From an uncultured Alistipes sp. (lineage in GTDB: Bacteria > Bacteroidota > Bacteroidia > Bacteroidales > Rikenellaceae): DNA of 64,000 nucleotides. The stretch spans positions 62,001-126,000 of the forward strand of contig CAJUMU010000001.1 of NCBI GenBank assembly GCA_910587675.1. The letters run 5' to 3'. Shown here one piece after another: positions 25,924 to 33,269 of the stretch (the first letter of the stretch is position 1; every line of letters starts with the position of its first letter). The translations under genes were made by a program, and so were the position numbers. The notes beneath the pieces are model-generated. The model saw nothing but the letters and a program-made list of their open reading frames with translations. It searched no databases and was not told the origin of the DNA.

Positions 25924-26076
25924 AAATAATTTGATGATCTCTATATCGAGATCGGGTCTGTTGGAAGGCCTTAGTTTGAGGTGCAGACATAAAAAACCGT
26001 TATGGCGGGAGATCATTACGGCGCCTGTGCACTCGAAAAGTTCATTTCATTTTTCAGATATAATGCTGCAATACAT
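25924..26076 (+). ncRNA. predicted tracrRNA of the type V locus
   Basis: A non-coding stretch between effector and array, with its own promoter. Visible structure: hairpin GATCTC/GAGATC (25936-25953), closing pair GTCTG (25956-25960)/CAGAC (25984-25988), and CCGT/ACGG (25997-26021). A two-part anti-repeat follows: CATTTCAT (26043-26050) is the exact complement of ATGAAATG in the repeat, and ATGCTGCAATAC (26063-26074) nearly complements GTAATTGCCTGCAT in the repeat, with a 12-nt loop between the parts. The motif CTCGAAAAGTTCATT just before it resembles the same place in the published Un1Cas12f1 tracrRNA, as I recall it. Ends are estimates. Confidence 0.75.
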
Positions 26077-26093
26077 CTTGTTTTGTATTACAG

Positions 26094-26985
26094 GTTGGTA
26101 ATTGCCTGCATATGAAATGGATATCCAACAATACACTCTCGCAGTGGGTGGCTGGTTGAGTTGGTAATTGCCTGCATATGAAATGGATATCCAACTGATA
26201 ATATCAACACGCGGCGCACTATGTCGTTGGTAATTGCCTGCATATGAAATGGATATCCAACTGGGCAACAATCCATACTCTGTCGCGTCTAGTTGGTAAT
26301 TGCCTGCATATGAAATGGATATCCAACATCGCACGACAACGGGCACGCCTGTGGGCCGTTGGTAATTGCCTGCATATGAAATGGATATCCAACCAGAAAC
26401 GAAAAATGTGCGTACCTTCGCAAGTTGGTAATTGCCTGCATATGAAATGGATATCCAACTTGACAGATCGCAAGACGATTTTCGCAGCAGTTGGTAATTG
26501 CCTGCATATGAAATGGATATCCAACCCCGCTTTCATCATATTGTCGAGCTCACTGTTGGTAATTGCCTGCATATGAAATGGATATCCAACTGCGGGCTGT
26601 TCAGTACAAGATCTGTCCTGTTGGTAATTGCCTGCATATGAAATGGATATCCAACCCATAATGATTAATTGATTTTGCCGGCCATGTTGGTAATTGCCTG
26701 CATATGAAATGGATATCCAACACGATCTCCGCGTTGTAGCTCTGCCGCGTAGTTGGTAATTGCCTGCATATGAAATGGATATCCAACCATCTCTACATTT
26801 TTAATTAATATCCAATAGTTGGTAATTGCCTGCATATGAAATGGATATCCAACAAGGTGCGCATCCCGATGCGTCCCGACCACGTTGGTAATTGCCTGCA
26901 TATGAAATGGATATCCAACTACATATTGGTAGCAGCGGAACGGCGGGCGGTTGGTAATTGCCTGCATACGAGACAAATAAACGTC
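26094..26985 (+). CRISPR. CRISPR array, 14 repeats / 13 spacers
   Basis: A 36-bp repeat starts GTTGGTAATTGCC and ends GGATATCCAAC. Repeats start at 26094, 26160, 26226, 26292, 26358, 26424, 26490, 26555, 26620, 26686, 26752, 26818, 26884 and 26950. The first 13 are identical. The last keeps only its first 19 bases and then diverges, which marks the old (trailer) end and so puts the leader on the effector side. Eleven spacers are 30 nt and two (26526-26554, 26591-26619) are 29 nt; all differ. The GTTG...CAAC ends and the ATGAAATG segment fit type V-F repeats. The array is on the same strand as the effector and tracrRNA. Confidence 0.98.
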
Positions 26986-27032
26986 AAATTACAACCGTCA
27001 AAAACGGCTTGTGCTCGACTCGTCTTCGTTCT

Positions 27033-27938
27033 TCACTCGCCATACCGTTCGAACATATCGGTGCTCAAATACTTCTCCGCGCGATCGGGAAACACCACGA
27101 CTATATTCCCGCTCTCCATGCGTTGCGCTGCGCGTATCGCGGCGATCATGGCCGCGCCGCTGCTCATCCCCGCGAATATTCCCTCCTCGGCGATTATGCG
27201 ACGCGCCATCTCGATGGCCTCCTCGCTCTCGATCATCTCCTGCGTGTCAATCAACGACGGGTCGTATATCTGCGGCACGATAGCCTCCTCCATGTTCTTC
27301 AGCCCTTGAATATAGTGGCCGCGAATAGGGTGGGCGCACACCACCTTTATGTCGCTTTTCATCGCCCGCAGGAAACGCGACAGCCCCATCAAGGTGCCCG
27401 AAGTCCCGACGGCGCAGACCAGACAGTCGATACGCCCCTCGGTCTGCTGCCATATCTCGATGGCGGTATTCTCGTAATGCGCGAGATAGTTGGCCGCGTT
27501 GGCAAACTGGTCGGGCATGAAGTACTTTTCGGGATCGGCCGCGACCATTTTGCGCGCCAGACGTATGGCGCCGTCGGTCCCCTCCGCGGCCGAGGTAAGT
27601 ATCACCTTCGCCCCGTACGAACGCAGGATCTTGCGCCGTTCGACCGACACCGCCTCGCTCATCACGATCTCCACGGGATACCCTTTGACTATTCCCGCTA
27701 TGGCGAGCCCGATACCCGTATTGCCCGACGTGGGTTCTATGATGGTCTTGCCCGCACGCAATGCGCCGCTGCGTTCGGCGGCCTCCACCATCCGCACGGC
27801 TATGCGGTCCTTTATGCTGCCCGTGGGGTTGAACCCCTCCAGCTTGGCATATATGTTCACGCGCGGATCGGGGCACAATCTGTTGATCCTCACCATCGGC
27901 GTGGCGCCTATCGTTTGCAGGATATTCTCTTTTACCAT
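27033..27938 (-). CDS. cysK: cysteine synthase (O-acetylserine sulfhydrylase)
   Basis: A 301-residue PLP enzyme that makes cysteine from O-acetylserine and sulfide. The PLP lysine is K43 in NPTGSIKDR. The substrate loop PTSGNTGIG is at 70-78, and the phosphate-binding glycine loop is GTSGTLMG. The final Ser-containing strand (IFAGMSSGAAMIAA) matches the family. CysK versus CysM cannot be decided by eye, since the sequence has features of both. The gene converges on the distal end of the CRISPR array and ends about 47 bp from it. Confidence 0.93.
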   Translation of the reverse strand: MVKENILQTIGATPMVRINRLCPDPRVNIYAKLEGFNPTGSIKDRIAVRMVEAAERSGALRAGKTIIEPTSGNTGIGLAIAGIVKGYPVEIVMSEAVSVERRKILRSYGAKVILTSAAEGTDGAIRLARKMVAADPEKYFMPDQFANAANYLAHYENTAIEIWQQTEGRIDCLVCAVGTSGTLMGLSRFLRAMKSDIKVVCAHPIRGHYIQGLKNMEEAIVPQIYDPSLIDTQEMIESEEAIEMARRIIAEEGIFAGMSSGAAMIAAIRAAQRMESGNIVVVFPDRAEKYLSTDMFERYGE

Positions 27939-27964
27939 GACGAAAGTCGTATCGATTATTTCCT

Positions 27965-27972
27965 CAAAAATA
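27965..27972 (-). promoter_or_regulatory. promoter -7 box of the cysteine synthase gene
   Basis: TATTTTTG on the minus strand, 26 bp upstream of the ATG at 27938. Confidence 0.6.
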
Positions 27973-28040
27973 TTAATAAATATCTTACGAATGAAATTTT
28001 CCTGAAAATTTCATAATGTAATGCCCCGAGAGGCATTACT

Positions 28041-28089
28041 ATCTTCGGCGGCTCGCACCTTCGGTGCGCCCCCCCCAGCCGCCGAAGAT
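28041..28089. repeat. GC-rich nested hairpin
   Basis: ATCTTCGGCGGCT (28041-28053) is repeated inverted as AGCCGCCGAAGAT (28077-28089). Inside lie a second hairpin GCACC-TTC-GGTGC and an eight-C run. A smaller inverted repeat ATGCC/GGCAT (28021-28036) precedes it. It is gene-free and lacks a T-run. Confidence 0.65.
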
Positions 28090-28096
28090 AACATAA

Positions 28097-28131
28097 CAAA
28101 AAACAAGCGGCCGCCCGCAGGGCAACCGCTC
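28097..28131 (-). terminator. terminator of the M20 dipeptidase gene
   Basis: On the minus strand, AGCGG...CCGCT with an inner GCCC/GGGC stem is followed by TTGTTTTTTG. Confidence 0.7.
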
Positions 28132-28152
28132 GCGCTCTTATCGCGTAAGACT

Positions 28153-29520
28153 TTACTTCGTCTCGGCGAAGTATTTATAGAACAAAGGTATCGTCTCCAC
28201 ACCCTTGAAGAATTGATCGAGGCCGTAACTTTCGTTGGGCGAGTGTATCGCATCCTCGGCCAAACCGAAGCCAATCAGGAGCGACTTTATGCCCAGAATC
28301 CGCTCGAATCCGCTGATGATCGGAATCGAACCGCCCGAATAGAAGGGCAGAGGCTTCTTGCCGAACGTATCGACGATCGCCCTCTCGGCCGCCTTGTAAG
28401 CGGGCATGTCGGTCGGAGCCACGTAGGGCGCGCCTCCGTGCAGGAACCGCACGTCGACCTTTACGCTCGCGGGAGCTATGGCCCTGAAGTGACGCTCGAA
28501 CAGCTCCGCGATCTTCTCGAAATCCTGATTCGGCACCAGTCGCATCGATATCTTCGCCGAGGCTTTCGACGGAATCACCGTCTTGGTTCCCTCCTCGATA
28601 TATCCGCCCCAGATGCCGTTCACATCCAGCGAGGGACGCACGCCCGTGCGCTCGATGGTGGTGTAACCCTCCTCGCCCTCGACGTCGCCCACGTCGAGCG
28701 ACTTCTTATATTCGTCCAAATCGAACGGCGCCTCGTTGAAAGCCTCGCGCTCGGCGGGCGTCAGCTCGCGCACGTCGTCATAGAACCCGGGGATCGTAAC
28801 GCGCCCCTTGTCGTCGATCAGCGACGCGACCAAACGCGTGAGCACATTCGCAGGATTGGCCACCGCGCCTCCGAAGAGTCCCGAATGCAGATCCTTGTTC
28901 GGCCCCGTCACCTCTACCTCCATATACGTCAGGCCGCGCAACCCGCACGTGATCGAGGGGGTATCCATCGATATCATCGATGTGTCCGACACCAATATTA
29001 TATCGGCCGCGAGCAGCTCTTTGTTGTCGGCGCAGAACTTGTAGAGGCTCGGCGAACCGATCTCCTCCTCGCCCTCAAGCATGAATTTCACGTTGCACGG
29101 CAGCGAATCGGTCGCGCACATCGCCTCGAACGCCTTGGCGTGCATAAAGAGCTGCCCTTTGTCGTCATCCGCGCCGCGCCCCCATATTCTGCCGTCCGCG
29201 ATCGTCGGCTCGAACGGCTCGGTGCGCCACTCTTCGCGCGGATCGACGGGCATAACGTCGTAATGACCGTAAACCAGCACCGTTTTGGCCGCTGGGTCGA
29301 CTATCTTTTCGGCGTACACCACGGGATTGCCCTCGGTGGGCATGACATCGGCACGATCGGCGCCCGACTTCACGAGCGCGGCCGCCAGCCACTCGGCGCA
29401 ACGCTTCATGTCCGGCTTGTGCTCCGATTGCGCGCTGATCGACGGTATCCGCAGCAGTTCGAACAATTCGTCGAGAAAACGATCGCGGTTTACACCTATA
29501 TAATCATGAGCTTTTTTCAT
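28153..29520 (-). CDS. M20 family metallodipeptidase
   Basis: A 455-residue cytosolic peptidase of the M20 (carnosinase/PepV-like, CNDP) group. The metal/catalytic blocks are in order: VLVYGHYDVMPVDP (first His/Asp), GRGADDDKGQLFMHAKA (bridging Asp), LEGEEEIGSPSLYKF (catalytic Glu pair) and SDTSMI (third ligand). A dimerisation lid domain lies between about 185 and 340, and a C-terminal SIPIISGFERILG-GFGLAEDAIHSPNES block supplies the last His. It cleaves dipeptides; specificity is not predictable. It follows the GlmM-type gene with copy 4 of the dispersed repeat between them. Confidence 0.9.
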   Translation of the reverse strand: MKKAHDYIGVNRDRFLDELFELLRIPSISAQSEHKPDMKRCAEWLAAALVKSGADRADVMPTEGNPVVYAEKIVDPAAKTVLVYGHYDVMPVDPREEWRTEPFEPTIADGRIWGRGADDDKGQLFMHAKAFEAMCATDSLPCNVKFMLEGEEEIGSPSLYKFCADNKELLAADIILVSDTSMISMDTPSITCGLRGLTYMEVEVTGPNKDLHSGLFGGAVANPANVLTRLVASLIDDKGRVTIPGFYDDVRELTPAEREAFNEAPFDLDEYKKSLDVGDVEGEEGYTTIERTGVRPSLDVNGIWGGYIEEGTKTVIPSKASAKISMRLVPNQDFEKIAELFERHFRAIAPASVKVDVRFLHGGAPYVAPTDMPAYKAAERAIVDTFGKKPLPFYSGGSIPIISGFERILGIKSLLIGFGLAEDAIHSPNESYGLDQFFKGVETIPLFYKYFAETK

Positions 29521-29546
29521 ATCGTAAATTATTAAGTCTTATATTT

Positions 29547-29626
29547 CGACATCGCTTGCGATGTCGGCAGTTCGCCGCCGCCCCACGCGGCGGACTGCTG
29601 TCGCACTCCTGCCGCCGTCGGCGAAC
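29547..29626. repeat. dispersed two-hairpin intergenic repeat, copy 4 (compensated stem)
   Basis: Stem CGACATCGC/GCGATGTCG (29547-29566). The A-T pair of the other copies is replaced by C-G on both sides, so pairing is kept. GTTCGCCG (29570-29577) pairs with CGGCGAAC (29619-29626). This copy is ~15 bp shorter in the loop and lies between two same-strand genes. Confidence 0.85.
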
Positions 29627-29630
29627 AGCA

Positions 29631-31019
29631 TTACAAATTACATATCTCTTTCACCTCGCCTATGATCCTCTTCGCCAGCGCGTCGGCCTCCTCGGGCGAC
29701 CCCGCTTCGGTGTAGATGCGGATAATAGGCTCGGTATTCGACTTGCGCAGATGCACCCAGTTCTCGGGAAAATCGATCTTCACTCCGTCGATATCGTTCA
29801 CTTTCTCACCTGCATAACGCCCCTTTATCTCAAGCAGAACTTTATCCACGTCGATGGCGGGCGTAAGCTCTATCTTGTTCTTCGAGGCGAAATATGCGGG
29901 ATAGGTGCGGCGCAATTCGGTCATGGTCATTCCCTTCTTCACGAGAAAACTGAGGAAAAGAGCCACGCCCACCAGCGCGTCGCGGCCGTAATGCAGGGCA
30001 GGGTAGATGACTCCGCCGTTTCCCTCGCCGCCTATGACGGCTCCCGTCTCCTTCATCTTGGCCACCACGTTCACCTCGCCGACGGCCGACGCCTCGTATT
30101 TTCCGCCGTGCGACTCCGTAACGTCGCGCAACGCCCTCGACGAACTGAGGTTCGACACCGTGTTGCCCGCCGTGTGCGACAGCACGTAATCGGCCACCGC
30201 CACCAACGTGTACTCCTCGCCGAACATGTCGCCGTTCTCGCACACCAGCGCCAAACGGTCGACGTCGGGATCGACCACGACGCCCAAATCGGCCTTCTCG
30301 CGCACGATAGCCTCCGATATTTGGGTCAGGTTCTCGGGCAGCGGCTCGGGATTGTGGGCGAATTGCCCGTTCGGCTCGCAGTTCAATTCCACCACCTCGC
30401 AACCGAGTTCGCGCAGAAGCTGCGGGATAACCACTCCGCCGACCGAATTGACGGCATCCACCACGACCTTGAATTTGCGGGCGCATACCGCCTCGCGATC
30501 GACGAGCGGCAACGCCATCACCTGCTCGATATGGCGGGCGTTGAAATCTTCGCACGATACGACGCGGCCTATCGCGTCCACCTCGGGAAATACGAAGTTC
30601 TCGTCCTCGGCAAGCGCGAGCACCCGTTTGCCCTCGGCGTCGTTGAGGAACTCTCCGCGCTCGTTGAGCAGCTTCAGGGCGTTCCACTGCTTGGGGTTGT
30701 GCGACGCGGTTATGATGATTCCGCCGTCGGCCTTATGCGTTATCACGGCCATCTCGGTGCCCGGGGTGGTGCACAATCCGACGTTTATCACGTCGGCGCC
30801 GCAGCCCGTCAGCGTGCCCTCTATTATGTCGTTCACCATGTGGCCCGAAATACGCGCGTCGCGTCCGACTACTATGGTAAGCCTTTTGCCGTTGTGCTTC
30901 TCGCTCATGAAGCGCACGTAGGCCGTCGCGAACTTCACGATGTCGATGGGCGTAAGGTTGTCGCCTTGCGTGCCGCCGATGGTGCCGCGAATGCCGGAAA
31001 TCGATTTAATCAGTGTCAT
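29631..31019 (-). CDS. glmM: phosphoglucosamine/phosphohexose mutase (GlmM-type)
   Basis: A 462-residue alpha-D-phosphohexomutase. It has the start SISGIRGTIGG and the phosphoserine S106 in TASHNPKQWNALK. The metal loop is VDPDVDRLAL, the sugar-specificity loop is GGEGNGGVIYP, and the C-terminal phosphate-binding loop is RKSNTEPIIRIYTEA. The GEGNGG-type sugar loop and the single copy here suggest GlmM (glucosamine-6-P to glucosamine-1-P for cell wall precursor synthesis), though a phosphomannomutase role is possible. It is divergent from the nucleoside phosphorylase gene. Confidence 0.85.
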   Translation of the reverse strand: MTLIKSISGIRGTIGGTQGDNLTPIDIVKFATAYVRFMSEKHNGKRLTIVVGRDARISGHMVNDIIEGTLTGCGADVINVGLCTTPGTEMAVITHKADGGIIITASHNPKQWNALKLLNERGEFLNDAEGKRVLALAEDENFVFPEVDAIGRVVSCEDFNARHIEQVMALPLVDREAVCARKFKVVVDAVNSVGGVVIPQLLRELGCEVVELNCEPNGQFAHNPEPLPENLTQISEAIVREKADLGVVVDPDVDRLALVCENGDMFGEEYTLVAVADYVLSHTAGNTVSNLSSSRALRDVTESHGGKYEASAVGEVNVVAKMKETGAVIGGEGNGGVIYPALHYGRDALVGVALFLSFLVKKGMTMTELRRTYPAYFASKNKIELTPAIDVDKVLLEIKGRYAGEKVNDIDGVKIDFPENWVHLRKSNTEPIIRIYTEAGSPEEADALAKRIIGEVKEICNL

Positions 31020-31065
31020 TTATTACGGTTTTATGCAGTTGTACTTAAAATAAAAAAGGTTGATT

Positions 31066-31073
31066 TATTTTTG
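31066..31073 (+). promoter_or_regulatory. promoter -7 box of the nucleoside phosphorylase gene
   Basis: TATTTTTG in an AT-rich divergent region, 64 bp before the ATG at 31138. Confidence 0.5.
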
Positions 31074-31137
31074 TAATTCGAGGTAAATATATTACTTTTA
31101 TGCCACATAAAAAAGATAAACCGAGAAAATTTATCGT

Positions 31138-32025
31138 ATGCAAACCCGAATAATACCATCTTCGGAATTGATAATCAACGACGACGGTTCGGTATTCCAC
31201 CTGCACCTACGTCCCGAGCAGATCGCCGACACCGTAATCTTGGTGGGCGATCCCGCCCGCGTGGCCACCGTATCGGCCATGTTCGACAGCGTGGAGTGCC
31301 GCGCCTCGAACCGTGAATTCAATACCGTGACGGGCTCCTATCGCGGTAAACGGATGAGCGTATTGTCGACGGGAATAGGCATAGGAAATATCGACATTTG
31401 CGTGACGGAGCTGGACGCTCTGGCCAACGTCGATTTCGCCACCCGCACCGTCAAGGAGCGCAAGCGCCGCCTGAACCTCGTGCGCCTGGGCACCTCGGGC
31501 GCTTTGCAGCCCGACATAGCGGTGGGCGAGGTGGTCTACTCCGCGACTTCGGTGGGATTCGACGGCCTTCTGAACTTTTACGAGGGGCGCGACGACGTGT
31601 GCGATTTGGATATCGAACGCGCTTTCATGCGACATACGGGATGGAGCGACCTGCTGCCGAAGCCCTACTTCGTCGATTCCGATCCCGAGCTGCGCAAGCT
31701 GTTCGAGGGTTCGGTGACCGAAGGCATCACCATCGCCGCTCCCGGGTTCTATGCCCCGCAGGGCCGTTACGTGCGCCTGCGTCCCGCCGATCCCGAGCTG
31801 AACGCCAAGATAGAGTCGTTCCGTTACGACGGCCGCCGCATAACCAACTTCGAGATGGAGGGCTCGGCTCTCGCAGGTTTGGCCGCGCTGATGGGGCACC
31901 GCGCCACCACCATGTGCACCGTCATCGCGCAACGCATCGTCGAGGATGCCTGCACCGACTACAAGCCGTTCGTGGAGCGGATGATCGGCATGGCGCTCGA
32001 CAAACTCGCCTCGGCACGATTTTGA
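31138..32025 (+). CDS. nucleoside phosphorylase (uridine phosphorylase-like)
   Basis: A 295-residue NP-I fold enzyme. Phosphate-site and core blocks are VILVGDPARVATVSAMFD, STGIGIGNIDICVTEL and LVRLGTSGALQPDIAVGEVV, and the ribose/base-site block is ITNFEMEGSALAGLAALMGH. It should split a nucleoside with phosphate into a base and ribose-1-phosphate. The closest match by eye is uridine phosphorylase, but a family-specific insert near 170-200 makes the base preference uncertain. It lies upstream of dnaN with a stable hairpin between the genes. Confidence 0.85.
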   Translation: MQTRIIPSSELIINDDGSVFHLHLRPEQIADTVILVGDPARVATVSAMFDSVECRASNREFNTVTGSYRGKRMSVLSTGIGIGNIDICVTELDALANVDFATRTVKERKRRLNLVRLGTSGALQPDIAVGEVVYSATSVGFDGLLNFYEGRDDVCDLDIERAFMRHTGWSDLLPKPYFVDSDPELRKLFEGSVTEGITIAAPGFYAPQGRYVRLRPADPELNAKIESFRYDGRRITNFEMEGSALAGLAALMGHRATTMCTVIAQRIVEDACTDYKPFVERMIGMALDKLASARF

Positions 32026-32029
32026 ATGA

Positions 32030-32089
32030 CGTTTCCCGCAAGCCGAGAGCCGATTCGCACGGGTTCGAACCACGCCGAGGCGGGAAACG
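32030..32089. repeat. 60-nt inverted repeat between nucleoside phosphorylase and dnaN
   Basis: Perfect 10-bp arms CGTTTCCCGC (32030-32039) and GCGGGAAACG (32080-32089) enclose ~40 nt that contain GGTTCGAACC. There is no T-run, so it may be a weak terminator or a processing structure in the dnaN leader. Confidence 0.55.
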
Positions 32090-32134
32090 ACTGTTGAACA
32101 CGAACTAATTTTCGATAACTATTTCGACATCAAT

Positions 32135-33259
32135 ATGAAATTTACAGTATCAAGTTCTGCGCTGTTGTCGCTGCTGGCGACCACGGGCAAGGTAATCAGC
32201 AACAAAAGTTCTCTTCCCATTCTGGAGTATTTCCTCATGGAGCTCAAAGACGGACAGTTGACCGTCACCACCTCGGATCTGGAGACCACTCTGGTCGGAT
32301 CCATATCGGTAGAGAACATCGAACGCGAAGGCGTGATCGCCGCCCCCGCCAAATTGATGCTCGACTCGCTCAAGGAGTTCCCCGAAATGCCCTTGGCGAT
32401 CGACGTGAACGACACCACGTGGGAGATCGCGATCACGTGGGCCAGCGGCCACCTCTCGATCCCGGGCGCCAACGCGGTGAGCTATCCCGCCGTGCAGAGC
32501 CTCGGCAACGAGCGTAAAAACCTCATGCTGGACGTCGACATGCTGGTCAACGGCATCAACAAGACCATATTCGCCACCGCCGACGACGAGTTGCGCCCCG
32601 TAATGAACGGCGTCTACTTCGACTTCGGCCCCGAGTCGCTCACGTTCGTGGCCACCGACGCGCATAAGCTCGTGAAATATACGGCCGAGAACGCAGGCGA
32701 CTTCTCGTCGTCGTTCATTCTGCCCAAGAAGCCCGCCAACCTGCTGAAGACGCTGCTCCTCAAAGAGGAGGAGGCCGTGGCGGTGACCTTCGACGCCAAG
32801 AACGTCACGTTCGAACTGAAGAACTTCAAGTTGGTGTGCCGTCTCATCGAGGGCAACTATCCCAACTACAACGCCGTGATCCCCGCCGCCAACCCCAACA
32901 AGGTGCTTATCGACCGCGTGGAGTTCGTGAACGGCATCAAGCGCGTGGCCGTGTGTTCGAACCCCACGACCAACCTCATACGCATGGACATCGCCGACAA
33001 TCGGGTGAACCTCACGGCTCAGGATATCGACTTCTCGGTATCGGCCAATGAGACCATCTCGTGCAGCTACGACGGCGACCCCGTCACCATCGGTTTCAAG
33101 TCGACGTTCCTCGTCGAGATACTCTCCAACATCGACACCCCCACGGTGGTGGTGGAGCTGGCCGACTCGACCCGCGCGGGCGTGTTCAAACCCGTGTACG
33201 ACGACAAGCAGAACAGCGATACGCTCATGCTTCTGATGCCCATGATGATAAACGCATAA
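32135..33259 (+). CDS. dnaN: DNA polymerase III beta subunit (sliding clamp)
   Basis: A 374-residue protein with the three tandem clamp domains. The start (MKFTVSSSALLSLLATTGKVI) and SLPILEYFLMEL are typical of domain 1. ATDAHKLVKY in domain 2 matches the conserved ATDxHRL. The protein ends with the expected TLMLLMPM-type strand lining the binding pocket. It forms the ring that tethers polymerase III to DNA. Ten nucleotides downstream is a DEDDh exonuclease, which may use the clamp region's expression. Confidence 0.97.
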   Translation: MKFTVSSSALLSLLATTGKVISNKSSLPILEYFLMELKDGQLTVTTSDLETTLVGSISVENIEREGVIAAPAKLMLDSLKEFPEMPLAIDVNDTTWEIAITWASGHLSIPGANAVSYPAVQSLGNERKNLMLDVDMLVNGINKTIFATADDELRPVMNGVYFDFGPESLTFVATDAHKLVKYTAENAGDFSSSFILPKKPANLLKTLLLKEEEAVAVTFDAKNVTFELKNFKLVCRLIEGNYPNYNAVIPAANPNKVLIDRVEFVNGIKRVAVCSNPTTNLIRMDIADNRVNLTAQDIDFSVSANETISCSYDGDPVTIGFKSTFLVEILSNIDTPTVVVELADSTRAGVFKPVYDDKQNSDTLMLLMPMMINA

Positions 33260-33269
33260 ACGTCGAGCG

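Noticed and set aside
26047..26976. Repetitive protein frames (CxxxMKWISN, ISYAGNYQ repeats) on both strands
   Set aside because: These are translations of the CRISPR repeats; the period is the repeat-spacer unit.
27939..28020. Possible riboswitch before cysteine synthase
   Set aside because: The leader after the predicted promoter is only about 20 nt, too short for a riboswitch.
32050..32075. GGTTCGAACC resembling a tRNA T loop
   Set aside because: No acceptor, D or anticodon arms can be drawn around it; it lies within a simple inverted repeat.
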